From assembly GCA_013400115.1 (NCBI GenBank), contig VXBP01010329.1:177515-241514 (forward strand): 64,000 nucleotides of DNA. Reading direction: 5' to 3'. This DNA comes from Rhinopomastus cyanomelas. Its lineage: Eukaryota; Chordata; Aves; Bucerotiformes; Rhinopomastidae. Positions within the stretch are counted from its first letter, which is position 1. Each line of letters starts with the position of its first letter. The notes beneath the pieces were generated by a model. It worked only from the letters and a program-made list of their open reading frames with translations. It was not told the DNA's origin and did not search any database. The position numbers and the translations under genes were made by a program. Below, piece after piece: positions 12,501 to 24,205 of the stretch.

Positions 12501-15500
12501 CAGCTGGTGCCTTCACGTCCTTGTTTGTGCTCCAGCTCTAGCTCGCCGGCGCGGCTAACGTGCCGCAGAGGGAGACAGATGGGGCTCTTCAGCAGGTGCG
12601 TGGACGTGTGTCGAGTGCTGCCGGCTGATCTCTGCCTTTGCCACAGGTTTTGTTTAGAGCCGGGGAGCTGAAGTGGGGGACTGACGAAGAGAAGTTCATC
12701 ACCATCCTGGGAACCCGAAGCGTCTCCCACTTAAGGAAGGGTAGGTAGTACAGTCCACTGCGCCTGAGAGCTTCTGCCCCAGCTGGTGGTGGGCATGGCC
12801 AGGGAGTCGCTGCTGGGGCTGCGTTTGCCGAGCCCAGAAGTCATGCATCACCCAGGCCCTCTCCTTGAGCCGTTTCCTTTTCTGTCCTGCAAGTCAGCTC
12901 TGCCAAGCGGTGCTCGTTTCGGTTTCAGCTCTCCCCTTGGGAAGAGGTCAGCGCTGGGAGCGTTAGGAGCCGTCACCGCCTGTTGTTTTTCGCTTTGGTT
13001 GTCCAGGTTCTTGGGCTTCCTTTCTGATTCTTGGATTTTCCAAGGGCATTTGAGCTGTGATTTTACTGCTTGTTTTGTTGCCATTACTGAGGGTCGAGCG
13101 ACCTTGGTGTCTGGTTTGCTGGTCAAGCAGTAATTAGCATGACAGGAACGCAGCATTTCACAGCCTTGTGAGCCCAGACTCGACAGGAGTGCTGCCGCTT
13201 GGAAGGCCGTTTGATGCAGCCCGGTGCAGATGAGGTCTCAAGGTCAGGCCAAGGGCTGGCCACGCCCCAGGGAAAATACTTGGGATTTCCTAAAACTTCC
13301 CCTCTTTCCTTGCTCCTTTCACGGGGTGTGTTCCATCGCGGAGCTGCTGGAGCTGGTCTTGGCCAGCCTGCTCGAGCACTGTTACCCAGAGCAGGCTGTC
13401 CAGGACTGAGCCCGTGTGGCTTTTGCACAGGACAGCCTGTGCCAGGACCGAGTCGCCTGCACCGGGAAAAGGGTTTCCTGATGCTTAGACAGAACCGCCT
13501 GTGCCTGTTGCCTTTTGTCCCAGCACTGGGCACCACTGGGAAGAGACGGGATGTGTCTTCCTCACGCCTTCCCCTCACGTGTTTGCGCGCACTGATGAGA
13601 CGCCCGCTTGAGCCTGCCCTTGCCCGGGCTGAGCAGTCCCAGCTCGCTCAGCCTTTCCTCCTGGGAGACATGCTCCAGTCTCTTCATCAACGTCGTGCTC
13701 CCTCACTGCGGTAGCAGCCGAGGTGTGGATGCAGATGGCGTGAAGCCCCGCAGAGGAGGGCGCTGGGAGAACCGCCGGCCGTGCGCGTGACCGAGCTCGC
13801 TTTGTTTTGCAGTGTTCGACAAGTACATGACCATTTCCGGCTTCCAGATTGAAGAGACCATTGACCGTGAAACCTCTGGTGACTTGGAGAAGCTGCTTCT
13901 GGCAGTTGGTAATAGTCGTGGCGGAATCGTACGGTGGGGGGTTGAAAGGGACCTCTGGAGAGCCTCTAGTCCAAGCCCCCTGCCAGAGCAGGTTCTCCCA
14001 GAGTCTTCACAGATCTAGGACTGGCCACCTTCTCTTCCTCCCAGGCCTCCTTAAACGGCAGTGGTTTGGGAAGTGGTTCCTTCCTTTTCAGAGTGAATCC
14101 CTTGGGCTCTGTTGTTGTTGTTTCCTCAGTGTTTGAAGAAGGGAGGGCAGGTGGGTGGGAGGTGGGCCAGGGGAAACTGAGACAAAACCCTGCCTCTGTC
14201 CGCGTTCCTGGCACCTCGCTTGGGACGGCGTCACGGCGGATTTGCCTGGCAGAAGCGCCTGGTGCTTCCCAGCTCCTGGGAGCCAAGAAGTGCAGCAGAG
14301 GACCGGGTGGCTGGCAGCCGTGTGCCTCGTTGGCCGTGCTGGAGAGGACGGTCCCGTGGCACGCACCTTGTCCTGGCAGAGGGATGTTGTGCTGCCCTGA
14401 GCGACCAGCGCTAACGTAGCCCTTTGCGTCGTTGCAGTGAAGTGCGTCCGCAGCGTGCCTGCCTACTTTGCCGAGACGCTGTACCGTTCCATGAAGGTAC
14501 GTCGGCGCGTGCTCGCAGGCATCACCCGTGCTCCTCTCCCTTCTGCTGTCCTGCGCTGCTCCTGGCTCTCTGTACGCCACAGGAACACTGCCCTCACAGC
14601 AGCCTCGGGGAGTGCGGGTCTGCGAGGGGCGCAGCCGACTCGTCAGAGTCGCTCTGAGCTCATCTCGAGCTGGTCAGACCTTCAGTCTGTTGCGGGAGAC
14701 ATCCGTCTCGCCAGCTCTGTTGGGGTCTGCTCTCGTTACGCTGGAAGCGTCTGGCTAGATCCCCTGGGGACTTCCAGCTCAGCAAAGGCTGCGGTGTCTG
14801 TAGCTGTGGGTGTAGCGAGGACCAGAAGACGAGTGAAAACCGGGCCGTAGGTCCTGCGGGGCTGGTGGCTTTTGTTCTGGAGATGAGAGTTTACAGGCCG
14901 AAGGTGCAGTTGGCTTTGAAACACGTTTTCATGGCTGCCCGTCCTGTTGTGAGAAGCAGCTTTCCAGAGACAAAGGGAAGAGGCTTTAACAGCTGCTCCT
15001 TTGTGGGACGAGTTGCTCTGTGTACGAGGCCGCGTGCCTTGTGTCAGTGGTTGTCGGGGCCTCTGAACCCAAATCTAGGACTGACTGTGATTCTGCAGTC
15101 TCAGACCACGTGGAAAGTTCTAGTTGTGGCAGTCAGCTGGGCCTCTGCGTAGCCTGGGCGACTGAAATTCGTGGGGCATTCATGGTTGAAGCTGGTGAGG
15201 TGGGTTGTAAAGTAGGAGGTCTGACCGCGTGGCGCTTCTCACGTGTCCAGGGATCAGAGCGCTCTGCGAGTGGCTCCCGGTGCTGCCCCAGGTGCCCTCC
15301 TGGAGCGGGACTGTCGGAGTGCGCTGAGGCGGCCCTGCTGCGCTTGGTCCTGCTGCGCTGTGCCCGTCTGTCCCGCAGAACCCGCCGTAACGTTGCTGAA
15401 ACTCTTCTTGCCAGGGGGCCGGCACCGACGACGACACTCTGATCAGAGTCATGGTCTCAAGAAGTGAAGTTGACCTGCTGGACATCAGGCAGGAGTTCAG

Positions 15501-16677
15501 GAAGAACTTCGCGAAATCGCTGCATCAGATGATCCAGGTAAAACGGCTCCGTCGGCACTGGGGGGGCCGGGGCTGGTCAGGGTGTTGGTGTTCCGGCTGC
15601 TTAGTGTCACGGGAGAGGAGGCTGTGAGTGGAGCTGGACACGCGGCGCAGTGCTGGGACTGCCGGTGGCTGGCCTGCGGCTTGGTCAAGCGCCACGTGGT
15701 GTCCTTCGTGCGGGAGACTCTACGGAGCTGAAGGTCTCTTCCCAGGGTTCCTCTGGGAGCAGAAGTGGTTTCTGCAGCGACTGCTCCTCAGACCTCACCT
15801 CTGGCTGCTGATTGCTGCAGTCGCTGCTTCTTGCCGGGGTTCCTGCGGGTTTCCATCGCGTCGCCAAGAGGCTGCTGGCTCCAGGGAAATTCGTTTGGGC
15901 TGGGGAATCTCAGTGGTCGTGAGCTAGAAGTTTAAGTCTGGAGCTATGGTTTTGGAACCTTCTGCACCGTTTCAAAGCTGGAAGTGTTTCGCTGTGGAGT
16001 CAGTCTGAATCACAGTCTCCTTTGAGTGGAAGGGAGAGTCGGCAGGAAATCCAGAGGCAGGTGGGGCTGTGGCGTGGAGCCAACAGGCTGCTTCTTTGTC
16101 CCCTTGGCATTTTTGGGGACTGTGCTTTGTTTTTCAGCGTTGCTTCTTGCAGTCTCTCCTGACGTCGTGCTCTCTCAGCCACGCTGGTGGAGCTGCTTTT
16201 GGCAGGCGGCTGAGTCCACGCAGCTCCTGCAGGATTGGTAGCAGAGCTTCCCCGTAATTGGAGAGGGAGCAGGGTGGGGGCCTTTCCAAGCGCCAGCAGG
16301 TGCCCTTGGCACAGCAAAGGCTGTTGGTTTAGGCTTCTCCTTCGTCTGCACCGTCTCGCAGATGAGCGCGGTGGGTAGCTCGGTTCTGGTATGGCTGCGG
16401 AGCTCTTTGGGGCTTCCGAAAGTCTCTGTGTGTGCAGACAGCTCTGGTGCAAGAGACCCAGGACTTCCCGGCACCATTCCTGAGTGGAGAGTCATCAGAG
16501 TGGGTTTCCTGTGGGTGGGACGAACGGGCAGTCTGGGGGGGGAGTCCTTGGCTGCTGCTTTTCTTCCTGTTTCTGTGGCGGTGACTCACGGGGACTGGTC
16601 TGTTCTGTTAACAGAAGGATACGTCCGGGGACTACAGGAAAGCGCTGCTGCTCCTCTGTGGTGGAGATGATGAGTAA
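6512..16677 (+). CDS. ANXA5: Annexin A5 (anchorin CII), 5'-partial, 11 coding exons
   Basis: Calcium-dependent binder of phosphatidylserine membranes; in birds it is also known as a collagen-II-binding protein of chondrocytes and matrix vesicles. Coding exons: 6512-6596, 7445-7539, 8264-8377, 10438-10528, 10880-10959, 11349-11405, 12647-12740, 13813-13908, 14438-14496, 15415-15537 and 16615-16677 (TAA stop). All introns are GT-AG and phases join without error, giving 318 residues. The exon sizes (95, 114, 91, 80, 57, 94, 96, 59, 123) are those I know for the annexin A5 gene. Four annexin repeats show calcium loops KGMGTDEE, KGAGTNEK, LKWGTDEE and KGAGTDDD. If three residues (MAK in chicken) are supplied upstream, the loop-3 tryptophan is residue 187 and total length is 321, both as in the family. 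The protein ends in LLCGGDDE. The initiator exon is absent from the window, so the gene starts further left. Confidence 0.97.
8955..8968 (+). repeat. Short interstitial telomere-like motif
   Basis: gggttagggttagg, two TTAGGG-type units inside the ANXA5 intron after exon 8264-8377. It is too short to exclude chance, but see the similar motifs at 20,417 and 37,730. Confidence 0.5.
13614..13714 (-). mobile_element. CR1 LINE fragment, antisense, in ANXA5 intron
   Basis: The stretch gctgagcagtcccagctcgc, tcagcctttcctcctgggag, acatgctccagtctcttcat matches the antisense CR1 region that usually reads 'ctgaacagtcccagctctctcagcctttcctc'. It is diverged and therefore old. Confidence 0.7.
13930..14030 (-). 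mobile_element. CR1 LINE fragment, antisense, in ANXA5 intron
   Basis: ggttgaaagggacctctgga, then gagcctctagtccaagcccc and ctgccagagcaggttctccc: the antisense CR1 3' region. It begins only about 20 bases after the donor of exon 13813-13908 without damaging it. Confidence 0.75.
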
Positions 16678-17155
16678 CAGAGCCGCAGAGGCCGCGCCGT
16701 GCTCCAGCTTTGCAGCTCTTTAGCTCGCATGGCCGGCTGCAGCTTCGCGTCCCGCTGCTTTGTGGCTGCTGGAATGTATCCTGGTATCTCACTGCCTGAA
16801 ACGAGCACTGTTGTCCTAGTGGTAGCTGACCCCTTCCCCTCCTGGCAGCCCGGCTTCCAGGAGCTCCAAGTGCCTTCTGCCAGTCCGAGAGCCGTCCTCC
16901 ATGGAAGGCAGGGCCTGAGCACGGAACCCGGGGCTCGGCCGGTGTTTTGCTGAAATAGGAGAGCAAGCAGTCGTGTGTTTTGCTGACGGGCTGAAGATGG
17001 TCTTTGTCTTTGCTGTCACTCCCTGTGTTTGCGCTGCCCGTGGAGCCGGTTCTAACGTCACAGGTGAAAACCTTTGCATGTGATATGTGAACGAACACAG
17101 CACAGTCAGTCACTGCAAACCTAACGGACCAATAAATGTTTTCGCTCTCAGCACA
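16678..17155 (+). other. ANXA5: ANXA5 3' UTR
   Basis: This is the stretch between the ANXA5 stop codon and the presumed cleavage site, 15-25 bases after the AATAAA at 17,131. It holds no repeat that I recognise. A CR1 element begins about 200 bases downstream. The exact cleavage position is inferred. Confidence 0.75.
17131..17136 (+). terminator. ANXA5: ANXA5 poly(A) signal
   Basis: A canonical AATAAA lies about 450 bases after the ANXA5 stop, followed by a T-rich stretch (tgttttcgctctc). It is the first canonical signal downstream of the stop. Confidence 0.75.
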
Positions 17156-17353
17156 GCTGTCTGTGGTTTGTCAGGGGCAGAGGTTGATCTTTCCCTTCCA
17201 TGCTAGTCCCCTGCTCCCAACCATCAGCACTTCCTCTTTGCAGCGCCGTGCCTTGGCGCGTTGTCTGGTGTGTGGGTGCTGCTCTGCGATGCAGCTGGAA
17301 AACCAGACTGTCGCGTCTTGCTGGGCATCGCTCTCTCCTGTTGTGCTGCCTTG

Positions 17354-17745
17354 TCATAGAATCGTTAGGGATTGGAAGGGACCTCGAAAGATCATCCAGT
17401 CCAATCCCCCTGCCAGGGCAGGATCTCCTAGATCAAGTCACACAGGAACGCCCCTGGGCAGCCTGTTCCAGTGCTCTGTCACCCTTACTGTGAAGAAGTT
17501 CCTTCTGCTATTTATATGGAACCTCCTGTGTTCCAGCTCACACCCATTGGCCCTCGTCCTAGCATTAGATGCCCCTGAGCAGAGCCCGGCTCCATCCTCC
17601 TGACACCCACCCTTCACATATTTATAGATATTAATGAGGCCACCCCTCAGTCTCCTCCAAGCTAAAGAGACCCAGCTCCCTCAACCTCTCCTCATACGGG
17701 AGGTGCTCCACTTCATCATCCTCGTTGCTCTACGCTGGACTCCCT
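17354..17745 (-). mobile_element. CR1 LINE 3' region, antisense
   Basis: It starts tcatagaatcgttagggatt, ggaagggacctcgaaagatc and continues through the 3' UTR into antisense end-of-ORF2 sequence (ctccctcaacctctcctc). A piece is missing between the 'cacacaggaac' and 'gcccctgggcagcctg' blocks. It lies just behind the ANXA5 3' end. Confidence 0.92.
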
Positions 17746-18714
17746 ACTGTGCTTGTCCTCTGCTCTTCCCACAAAGCTGGGGGATGAAGAAGAGCTGTTT
17801 GCACCTGCTGAAGCAGGCCAGACATGCTGACTTGTAGCCCTGGTGGAAGGGTTCTGGGGCAGAAACAAGTGCCAAAGAGGTGGGAAGCCAGTGATCTGTC
17901 TGTATTTCGGGGGTCTTGGGTGACAAGAGGATGGCTGGGGCACAGCTCTTCTCACAGGGCTTCAGGTAAATTCCCTGCTTCGGGTCATCGTTTGTGGTTG
18001 GCTCGGGAATGTGAAGGAGAATAACAGGAGCTGGAACTCGGTGGTTCTGAACTTTGCGTCTAGTTTTGGGGGGTGTGTGCATCAGCTGTGGAACCTGCAC
18101 CTTTTAACAGCCCTGTGCTCTGCGCTGCCCCACGGTTCCCCTCGGCCGAGGCATGAGGATGTCTCTGTGCTGAGCTCTCCTGAGCCTGCAGCCTCCTCCC
18201 AGGTGAGGTTGCTTCTTTATAAAACCTCTGCCCCTGCGGGGAGGACGCGGTGTTGTCAGAGCAGTTGTCAGTTGCTGTGGTTGGCTCCCTCTCCGAACCC
18301 TTTCCAACATGGAAAGCCTGCGGCTACCACGTGTTGGGCTCGGCTCTGCTGCCTGTGTCACCTCTTGTGCCGTTCGGTGCAGCAGAACACGTGCTCGCCT
18401 TCTCCCCCCGCACCGCTCTTTTCTCTTCAGGTCTGCTGCTGTTTTCTGTCCCTGCTTGTAGCAGACTAGCCCCAGGAAGAGGGGAGGTGCCAAGCACCGT
18501 CGAGAGCCGTGCTCCCGTCAGCGGGCCGAGACGCACAGGTATCGGTGCCGTTCTTTGCTGTCTGCGACGCGATGTGCGCTGCGCTGTTGGCAAGGCACCG
18601 CCGAGCGCGTCCCGCTTCCCAACCCGGGGACCCCTTCTCTCTCCGTTTCGGTCTGCCCTGCGCCCGGTTGTGCTCCAGTCAGCGACACGCGGGCGCTTGC
18701 TGTTCCGAGAGGAG

Positions 18715-18850
18715 CGCGGGCTGGAAGGGGCCTCTGCGGGTCGTCTGGACCCACCTCCTGCTCAGAGCAGGGCTGGCTCGGGACCCATCTGGCTGAGGGT
18801 CACGTATTCCTGAGTGTGGAGAGTTCGCAGCCTGGTTCAGTACCTCCTTT
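18715..18850 (-). mobile_element. Old CR1 fragment, antisense
   Basis: gggctggaaggggcctctgc, gggtcgtctggacccacctc, ctgctcagagcagggctggc: a diverged antisense CR1 of another subfamily ('tgctcaaagcagg' type). Confidence 0.65.
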
Positions 18851-18943
18851 GCAATCTGATGTTTGTTCTAGCGGTGATGTTAGGTGATGGGCTAGAGGTC
18901 ACCGCATGGCTACAGCCTCTGCTCTGCCTGTGAGCACCGCAGC

Positions 18944-19190
18944 ACAGAGCGCATGGGGCTGGAGGGGACCCCGGCAGATCACCCAGTCCTATCCCCCTTC
19001 CAGATCCCCCAGATCCAGTCGCACAGGGACGTGTCCAGGCAGGTTTTCAACGCCTCCAGAGAAGGAGACTCCACAACACCCCTGGGCAGCCCCTGCCAGG
19101 GCTCTGACACCCTCACTGGGAAGAAGGTCCTTCTCACACTGATGTGGAGCCAACTCTGCTCCAGCTGACACCCAGTGTCCCTTGTCCTGC
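18944..19190 (-). mobile_element. CR1 LINE 3' region, antisense
   Basis: Contains the shared block ccagagaaggagactccaca, cccctgggcagcccctgcca and ctgatgtggagccaactctg. It has the same layout as the copies at 19,677 and 42,438. Confidence 0.9.
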
Positions 19191-19676
19191 TCATGCTGCC
19201 AGTGCAGGGCAGTGACAGACGGCAGTTAACCAGCGCTGATAGACGGGGAGGGCTGTTAGCTACAGGCAGGGGAGGGTTGGGGCTGTTTTTGTTTCAGAAA
19301 TAGTTGTTTTCTCTGTCTTAACCTTGTCGTGAGAAGGACTCGCCTGGCTTTCGCAGGTGCGGTCCCAGGCCCGCGAGGCGCCGCAGGGTGGCAAGGGCGC
19401 TGTGTGGTCGGGAGAGCGCTTTCCCACCAGGAGCCAGGATGCCGCCCGACGCTGTGTTTTCACTCAGGGCAGCAACAGCCTTGCTTCCACCTGCCTTGTG
19501 AAAGGGGAACCTCCAGGTGCTTCCTGTCGCAGGGCTCCTTCGGCGAGAGCCAGAGTCCACGCTGGCCACCAGCCGTGAAATGGGCGGGTGGTGCTGAGAG
19601 CAGGGCAAAGGGCACCGAGGGCAGGCAGCTAGGGTGCATCACGGGGTGCAGCTCCTGATTCCGTCTGTCGCTCACA

Positions 19677-19965
19677 CCATCACAGAGCACTGGGGATGGG
19701 AAGGGATCTTGGAAGATCACCCAGTCCCATCCCCCTGATCCAGTTGCACAGGAACAGGGCCAGGCAGGATTTAAATGTCTCCAGAGAAAGAGACTCCACA
19801 ACCCCCCCTGGGCAGCCCCTGCCAGGGCTCTGGCACCCTCACCGGGAAGAAGTTGCTCCTCAGACTGATGTGGAGCCGCCTCTGTTCCAGCTCACACCCA
19901 CTGCCCAGAGTCCTGTCATCGAGTGCTCCTGAGCAGAGCCTGGCTCCATCTTCCTGAGAGCCAAC
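19677..19965 (-). mobile_element. CR1 LINE 3' region, antisense
   Basis: Starts accatcacagagcactgggg, atgggaagggatcttggaag and runs to gagcctggctccatcttcct. It lies in the same orientation as, and about 500 bases after, the copy at 18,944. Confidence 0.92.
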
Positions 19966-20416
19966 CCCGGCTCTGGTGTCCTGCTGCTGCTTTTGGCAGC
20001 CCACTGCAGTGCTTGCTCACGGGGAGGAGGCAAATGGGCTGGAGATGAGGTTGTGCTGGACCTCTGCTCTCTGGCCTCGAGGCTGGAGCAAGCGGCAGCT
20101 TGTGGGATGGTTTGCAGTGCTGCACACTGGGGTCCTTCAGCTCTGGGGGACTCCTGCCCACTCCTGGACATGCTGCTGTGCTTCCAGGTGGCTCCCAAAG
20201 GTCTGTGACAGGGCCTTCAGATCAGCGAAGCTGTGCAGTCGCACGCTCTGTCCTGTCTGCCCTCGACAAGGCTGCGTTAGGCTGAGCTGGTCTCCATCAC
20301 AAGGCGGCTCCTGGCGACTCTGTCCGCAGCCCCGTCTCCGTGCTGGATCGCTGTAGGTGCCAAGGCTTTGCGAGGCCGAGCCCACAGACTGCAGGCTCTC
20401 TGTGGATTCGTTGGGA

Positions 20417-20430
20417 GGTTAGGGTTAGGG
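20417..20430 (+). repeat. Short interstitial telomere-like motif
   Basis: ggttagggttaggg, two TTAGGG units in intergenic DNA. Confidence 0.5.
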
Positions 20431-22032
20431 TCTGGGGCTCTTCCTGCGGGCAAGGGAAAGGATGTGGAGAAGAGAAGCCTCACGGGGCAGAGGCAGGATG
20501 TGTCGCTGCTGGTGCTCGCAGCGCTTGACCTGACAGCGAGAGGAGTTAGCGCTTTGATGGAGGGCGCAGCCCCTCTGCGGGCACTTGGCTCATCAGGTGG
20601 GTCTCTTCGTTTCATTGTTTGCAGTTCAGCAGAGAGTGGGAGATGGTTTATTTTTCTAAGAGGAAGTTTTGGCTCTGCGCCTTCCTGTGCTCGGGATCTG
20701 CACCTCAGCTCTCGGCCAAGCGCGTTCCGGGTTAATCCCGCCGAGGCCGGAGCGCTGCCCTGGGAGCTGGTACGTTCACAGCTCCTCGCTGAGCGCTGTC
20801 ACTTCAGGCCAGGCGCAAAGCACAGGGCAGGGGGCTTGCGGGTGATGCCCGCTGGGCAAGACCCAGTGTGGACCCTGAAGAGATCAAGTGCCAGGAGAAA
20901 CAGCCCCATTGTGCTGAACGGAAGGGCTAGTGGTGGCACTGGGGAGACCAGGCCAGCGACACCAAGGAGCAGGAGATCTCAGGTAAAACCCTTCTGCATG
21001 AATGACCTGTCCAGGTGCCAGAAGAGCTTTGGAGGGGCAGTTGATTCCAGCTCCCCTTGCGGAACATTGTGGCTGTCCAGAGGGAAGCAGATACCGACTG
21101 GCACAGCTAAGCCAGGGGTGGGCGTTCTGCGCTCCCTCTTGCAGCTCCGCTGTGGTTTGTGAGGGCGAAAACATGGGGACCACCTAGATCACCTAGATCT
21201 TGTCCCGCGTAGGCTCAGCAAAACGTCTTCACCAGGATGCTAAGCACAGGCTCTGGTGTTTAACACGAGAGCAGCAAACGCTGGGGTACCATCCTGAGGA
21301 GCAGACTGAGGGCTGTTGCTCTGGAAGCCAGCTGCAGGGCTGCTGGGCGACCACAAACAAGCCTTACCTGGCCCAGTCTGTTGCTTAAAGCCCCTCACCT
21401 GGAGCCGTCCGAGGGGCCTCGGAGCATCCAGGGCACCTGCGGGTGCGGTGCTGGGTGAAGGGTGCCCTGCCGGGGTGCCCTGGAGCGCAGGACCGCTGGG
21501 ACTGTCCGCTGTTGCCGGGGCGCCCGAGCTGGGCGCAGGGAGCGTCGGACGGGGGCTCCGGCGTTCGGGGAGAGCCCAGCAGATGGAGCCCGTGGCTGAG
21601 GGAGGGAGGGAGGGAGCCAGGAGGCCACCGCGGTGCCAGCCCGGCCTCCCTGCGCTGGATGCTGGAGGTGAGTGGCGGAAGCTGTCGCCGACGCCTCCGT
21701 TTGTCGCCGACGGCTGGTCTTGCAGAGCTGTTGGGGTGCTTGGCCCCTCTACCCTTTCCACCCTCAGGGTGGTCCCCGAATTTAACTCCACCAGTGTCAC
21801 CCCTCAGCTGTTAAGCCCCATAAGCGCAAGCGCTGGGTCTCTTTCCGAGGGGTTTAGGGTTTCAGACCGCACGGGTGGGGGGTGAGAAGTCCTCAGCCCT
21901 AACCGCGGTGACCTGAGGGGTGGCTGACAAACCCTGCAGCCGGGCAAGAGAGCCCCGTCCAGCGCGGCTCACTCCCTCGAGGTGTCTGGGGTTGTAAGCA
22001 CTGACGCTTCCAAGCGGAGACCTTAAACACAC

Positions 22033-22249
22033 GAGGTGCAACTACCAGAGGGAACTTTGCCACGGCGAGGGTGCCAGAGCCCTGGCAGGGGCTGCCCAGG
22101 GGGCCGTGGAGTCTCCTTCTCTGGAGACGTTTCAAACCTGCCTGGCCGTGTTCCTGTGCCACTGGGTCTGGGGGATCCTGCTCTGGTGGGGGGATGGGCC
22201 TGGGTGCTCTTTCAAGGTCCCTTCCCATCCCTGATGCTCTGTGATTCAG
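22033..22249 (+). mobile_element. CR1 LINE 3' region, sense
   Basis: gccagagccctggcaggggc, tggagtctccttctctggag, then tcaaggtcccttcccatccc and tgatgctctgtgattcag at the 3' end. Confidence 0.9.
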
Positions 22250-24130
22250 GGTGCTGTCGGGCGGCTTCACGCAGCGTGGGGTGCACAGCGTGAACCGCAC
22301 GTGGTGCCCGGCTGTGGTGTCGCAGCGGCCACGTGCTGCGCCAGCGTCAACTGAACCCGCTGTCGTGGCGCAGGCTTCGCTTGTGGATCGAGCTGAGGCC
22401 TGGGGCTCTCCACAGGAGAAGGGGCCAGCGTTGGTGTCCTCACTGGTCCTTCCCATCACGAGAGGCCGTCAGACCTTGGCTCTGACAGGGATTTTGGATT
22501 CTCCCAGCAGAGGTGTCATTTGGTCAGTGGCTGACAAGCTCCCGTTTGCTCCTGCCATGGGTTCTGTCTGTTCACTGACTGGGGTGAAGGCCGCCCCAAC
22601 GTGTGATTTCTTGGGGTCAGTGGCAAGGTGCCCGTTTACACCGCGGCTGGGCAGAGCCTGCAGGGCCCACCCCAGGGTGCCGTGACCTTTTGTCACCCGT
22701 GCCCTGCTGTCGAGGTGCCTTGTTTTCTCCTTGTCCCAGCAGCCCTTCGAAGAGCTGCAGGGCACGTGCCGCACGAAGCGCCGGCTGCCCCCGGCTGCCC
22801 CACGCGCTCCTGATTGCCCTCAAGAGACAGTGAAGAAAAGGCCTCCTGCTCAAAACAGCGGCTGTAGCTGAGGGCAGACGGGAGCTGATGGAGAGTTGAC
22901 AGAAAGCTCACTCCACCACGTCTGGCTTTGCAGTGGTGAGGCCCTGGGTTTGGGGTAGAAGAGTGCTGGGCACCCTGGTCCTTCAGGGGACGATGTTCTC
23001 ACAGGCTGGTGCTTTGCTCAGCCTCGCCTCGTATGCAGGTCGCTGGCTGCCGAACGGACCTGGCCTCTTAGCTGATGAAACCTGTGGCCTAGGCTCAGGC
23101 AAGCACAAGCCGCTAAGCGATGCCGACACTTCTACCCAAAGCACTCAGCTTCCAGCAGATGCTTTTGGCTTCATCGCTCCCTGCACGCTGCTGCCGCTCG
23201 GGCTCCGCTGGGGCACCCGTGTCTGCTGGGAAAGCTGCAGCTGCAGAGCCAGATGCTTCCTCGAAGCTTCTGGAGGCCCAGGCTTGTCTGAGCAAGCGGG
23301 CGCCGCGCGATGCCGCACCGCTAACGCCATCCCAGCCTGTGAGGCAGCACGGGCAGGCTGGGGTAAGCACCTCTGTCTGAGGCCAAAGAGCAGTGACGCC
23401 CCTTCCCTCACACCTGTTCACCACTGGGTTACTGGTCTTCAGATCCGCGTCGCAGCGAGAGAGAGCCATGTAATCGGGTGGAAATAGCCCACATCCACAC
23501 AAGTACAGGGCAGCCTGCACACACCCAGCGCCCTCGGTCCTCCCTGCCATCAGCACGGTGTGCAACAACACGCAATGAACCATCGACATGGCCAGTTACC
23601 CCTCTTTGTCTCCTAGAATATCCCTCCCATGGCCATTTCCACTTGTGGTAGTTTACTGGAGAGCCTAGGAAACCTTGCCCCCTTTTTCTCCACACCACGT
23701 AGCACCGTGTCCGCTGGTAGCAGCCCTCCATCTGCCCTACCAGGGTCTCCCAGCAGAGAGGTTTCGCGAGGAGCACAATTTTCACCTGGTCCCAAATACG
23801 TGGTCTTTCTTCGCTTGCGTCGGTCAGAAGAGCTGCATCGCTCGAGCGAAGGATGCCCAGCTCCGGAGATTGCTGACTGCGTGTGAGTGAGTGATCGAGG
23901 GAGCGCTCAGCGCGGCTCTGGAAATTCAGCCCTGCACCCGTGGCGGCTGCTAGAACATTGTGCCCTGGAAACCTCGGAGAGGGTGGAAGGAGAACACGAG
24001 CGCCCAGGGCCGAGTCATTTGACACCCGCTGATCTCCCCTTCTGTTTGCTCAGGTTCACCAGCTGACACGAGGAGCAGCCTCTCCCCCGGCCTCCCTTTG
24101 CAGGGACCTGCTCCTGCAAAGACTGAAGGA

Positions 24131-24205
24131 ACACGGAATCACAGAATCGTCCTGGTTGGAAGAGACCCTTGCGATCGGCGAGCCCAACCTTGGTGAGTCA
24201 TCTCT
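24131..24205 (-). mobile_element. CR1 LINE 3' end fragment, antisense
   Basis: cggaatcacagaatcgtcct, ggttggaagagacccttgcg: the antisense CR1 terminus. The upstream part of the element is not recognisable. Confidence 0.75.

Noticed and set aside
20368..21162. 264-codon plus-strand open frame
   Set aside because: No recognisable domain and no splice context. Similar frames occur throughout this GC-rich spacer.
23643..24025. TGTGGTAGTTTA start reminiscent of a bird LTR, with a 198-codon minus frame overlapping
   Set aside because: Only the first dozen bases suggest an LTR. No matching end, poly(A) signal or target duplication was seen, and the frame shows no motif I can name.
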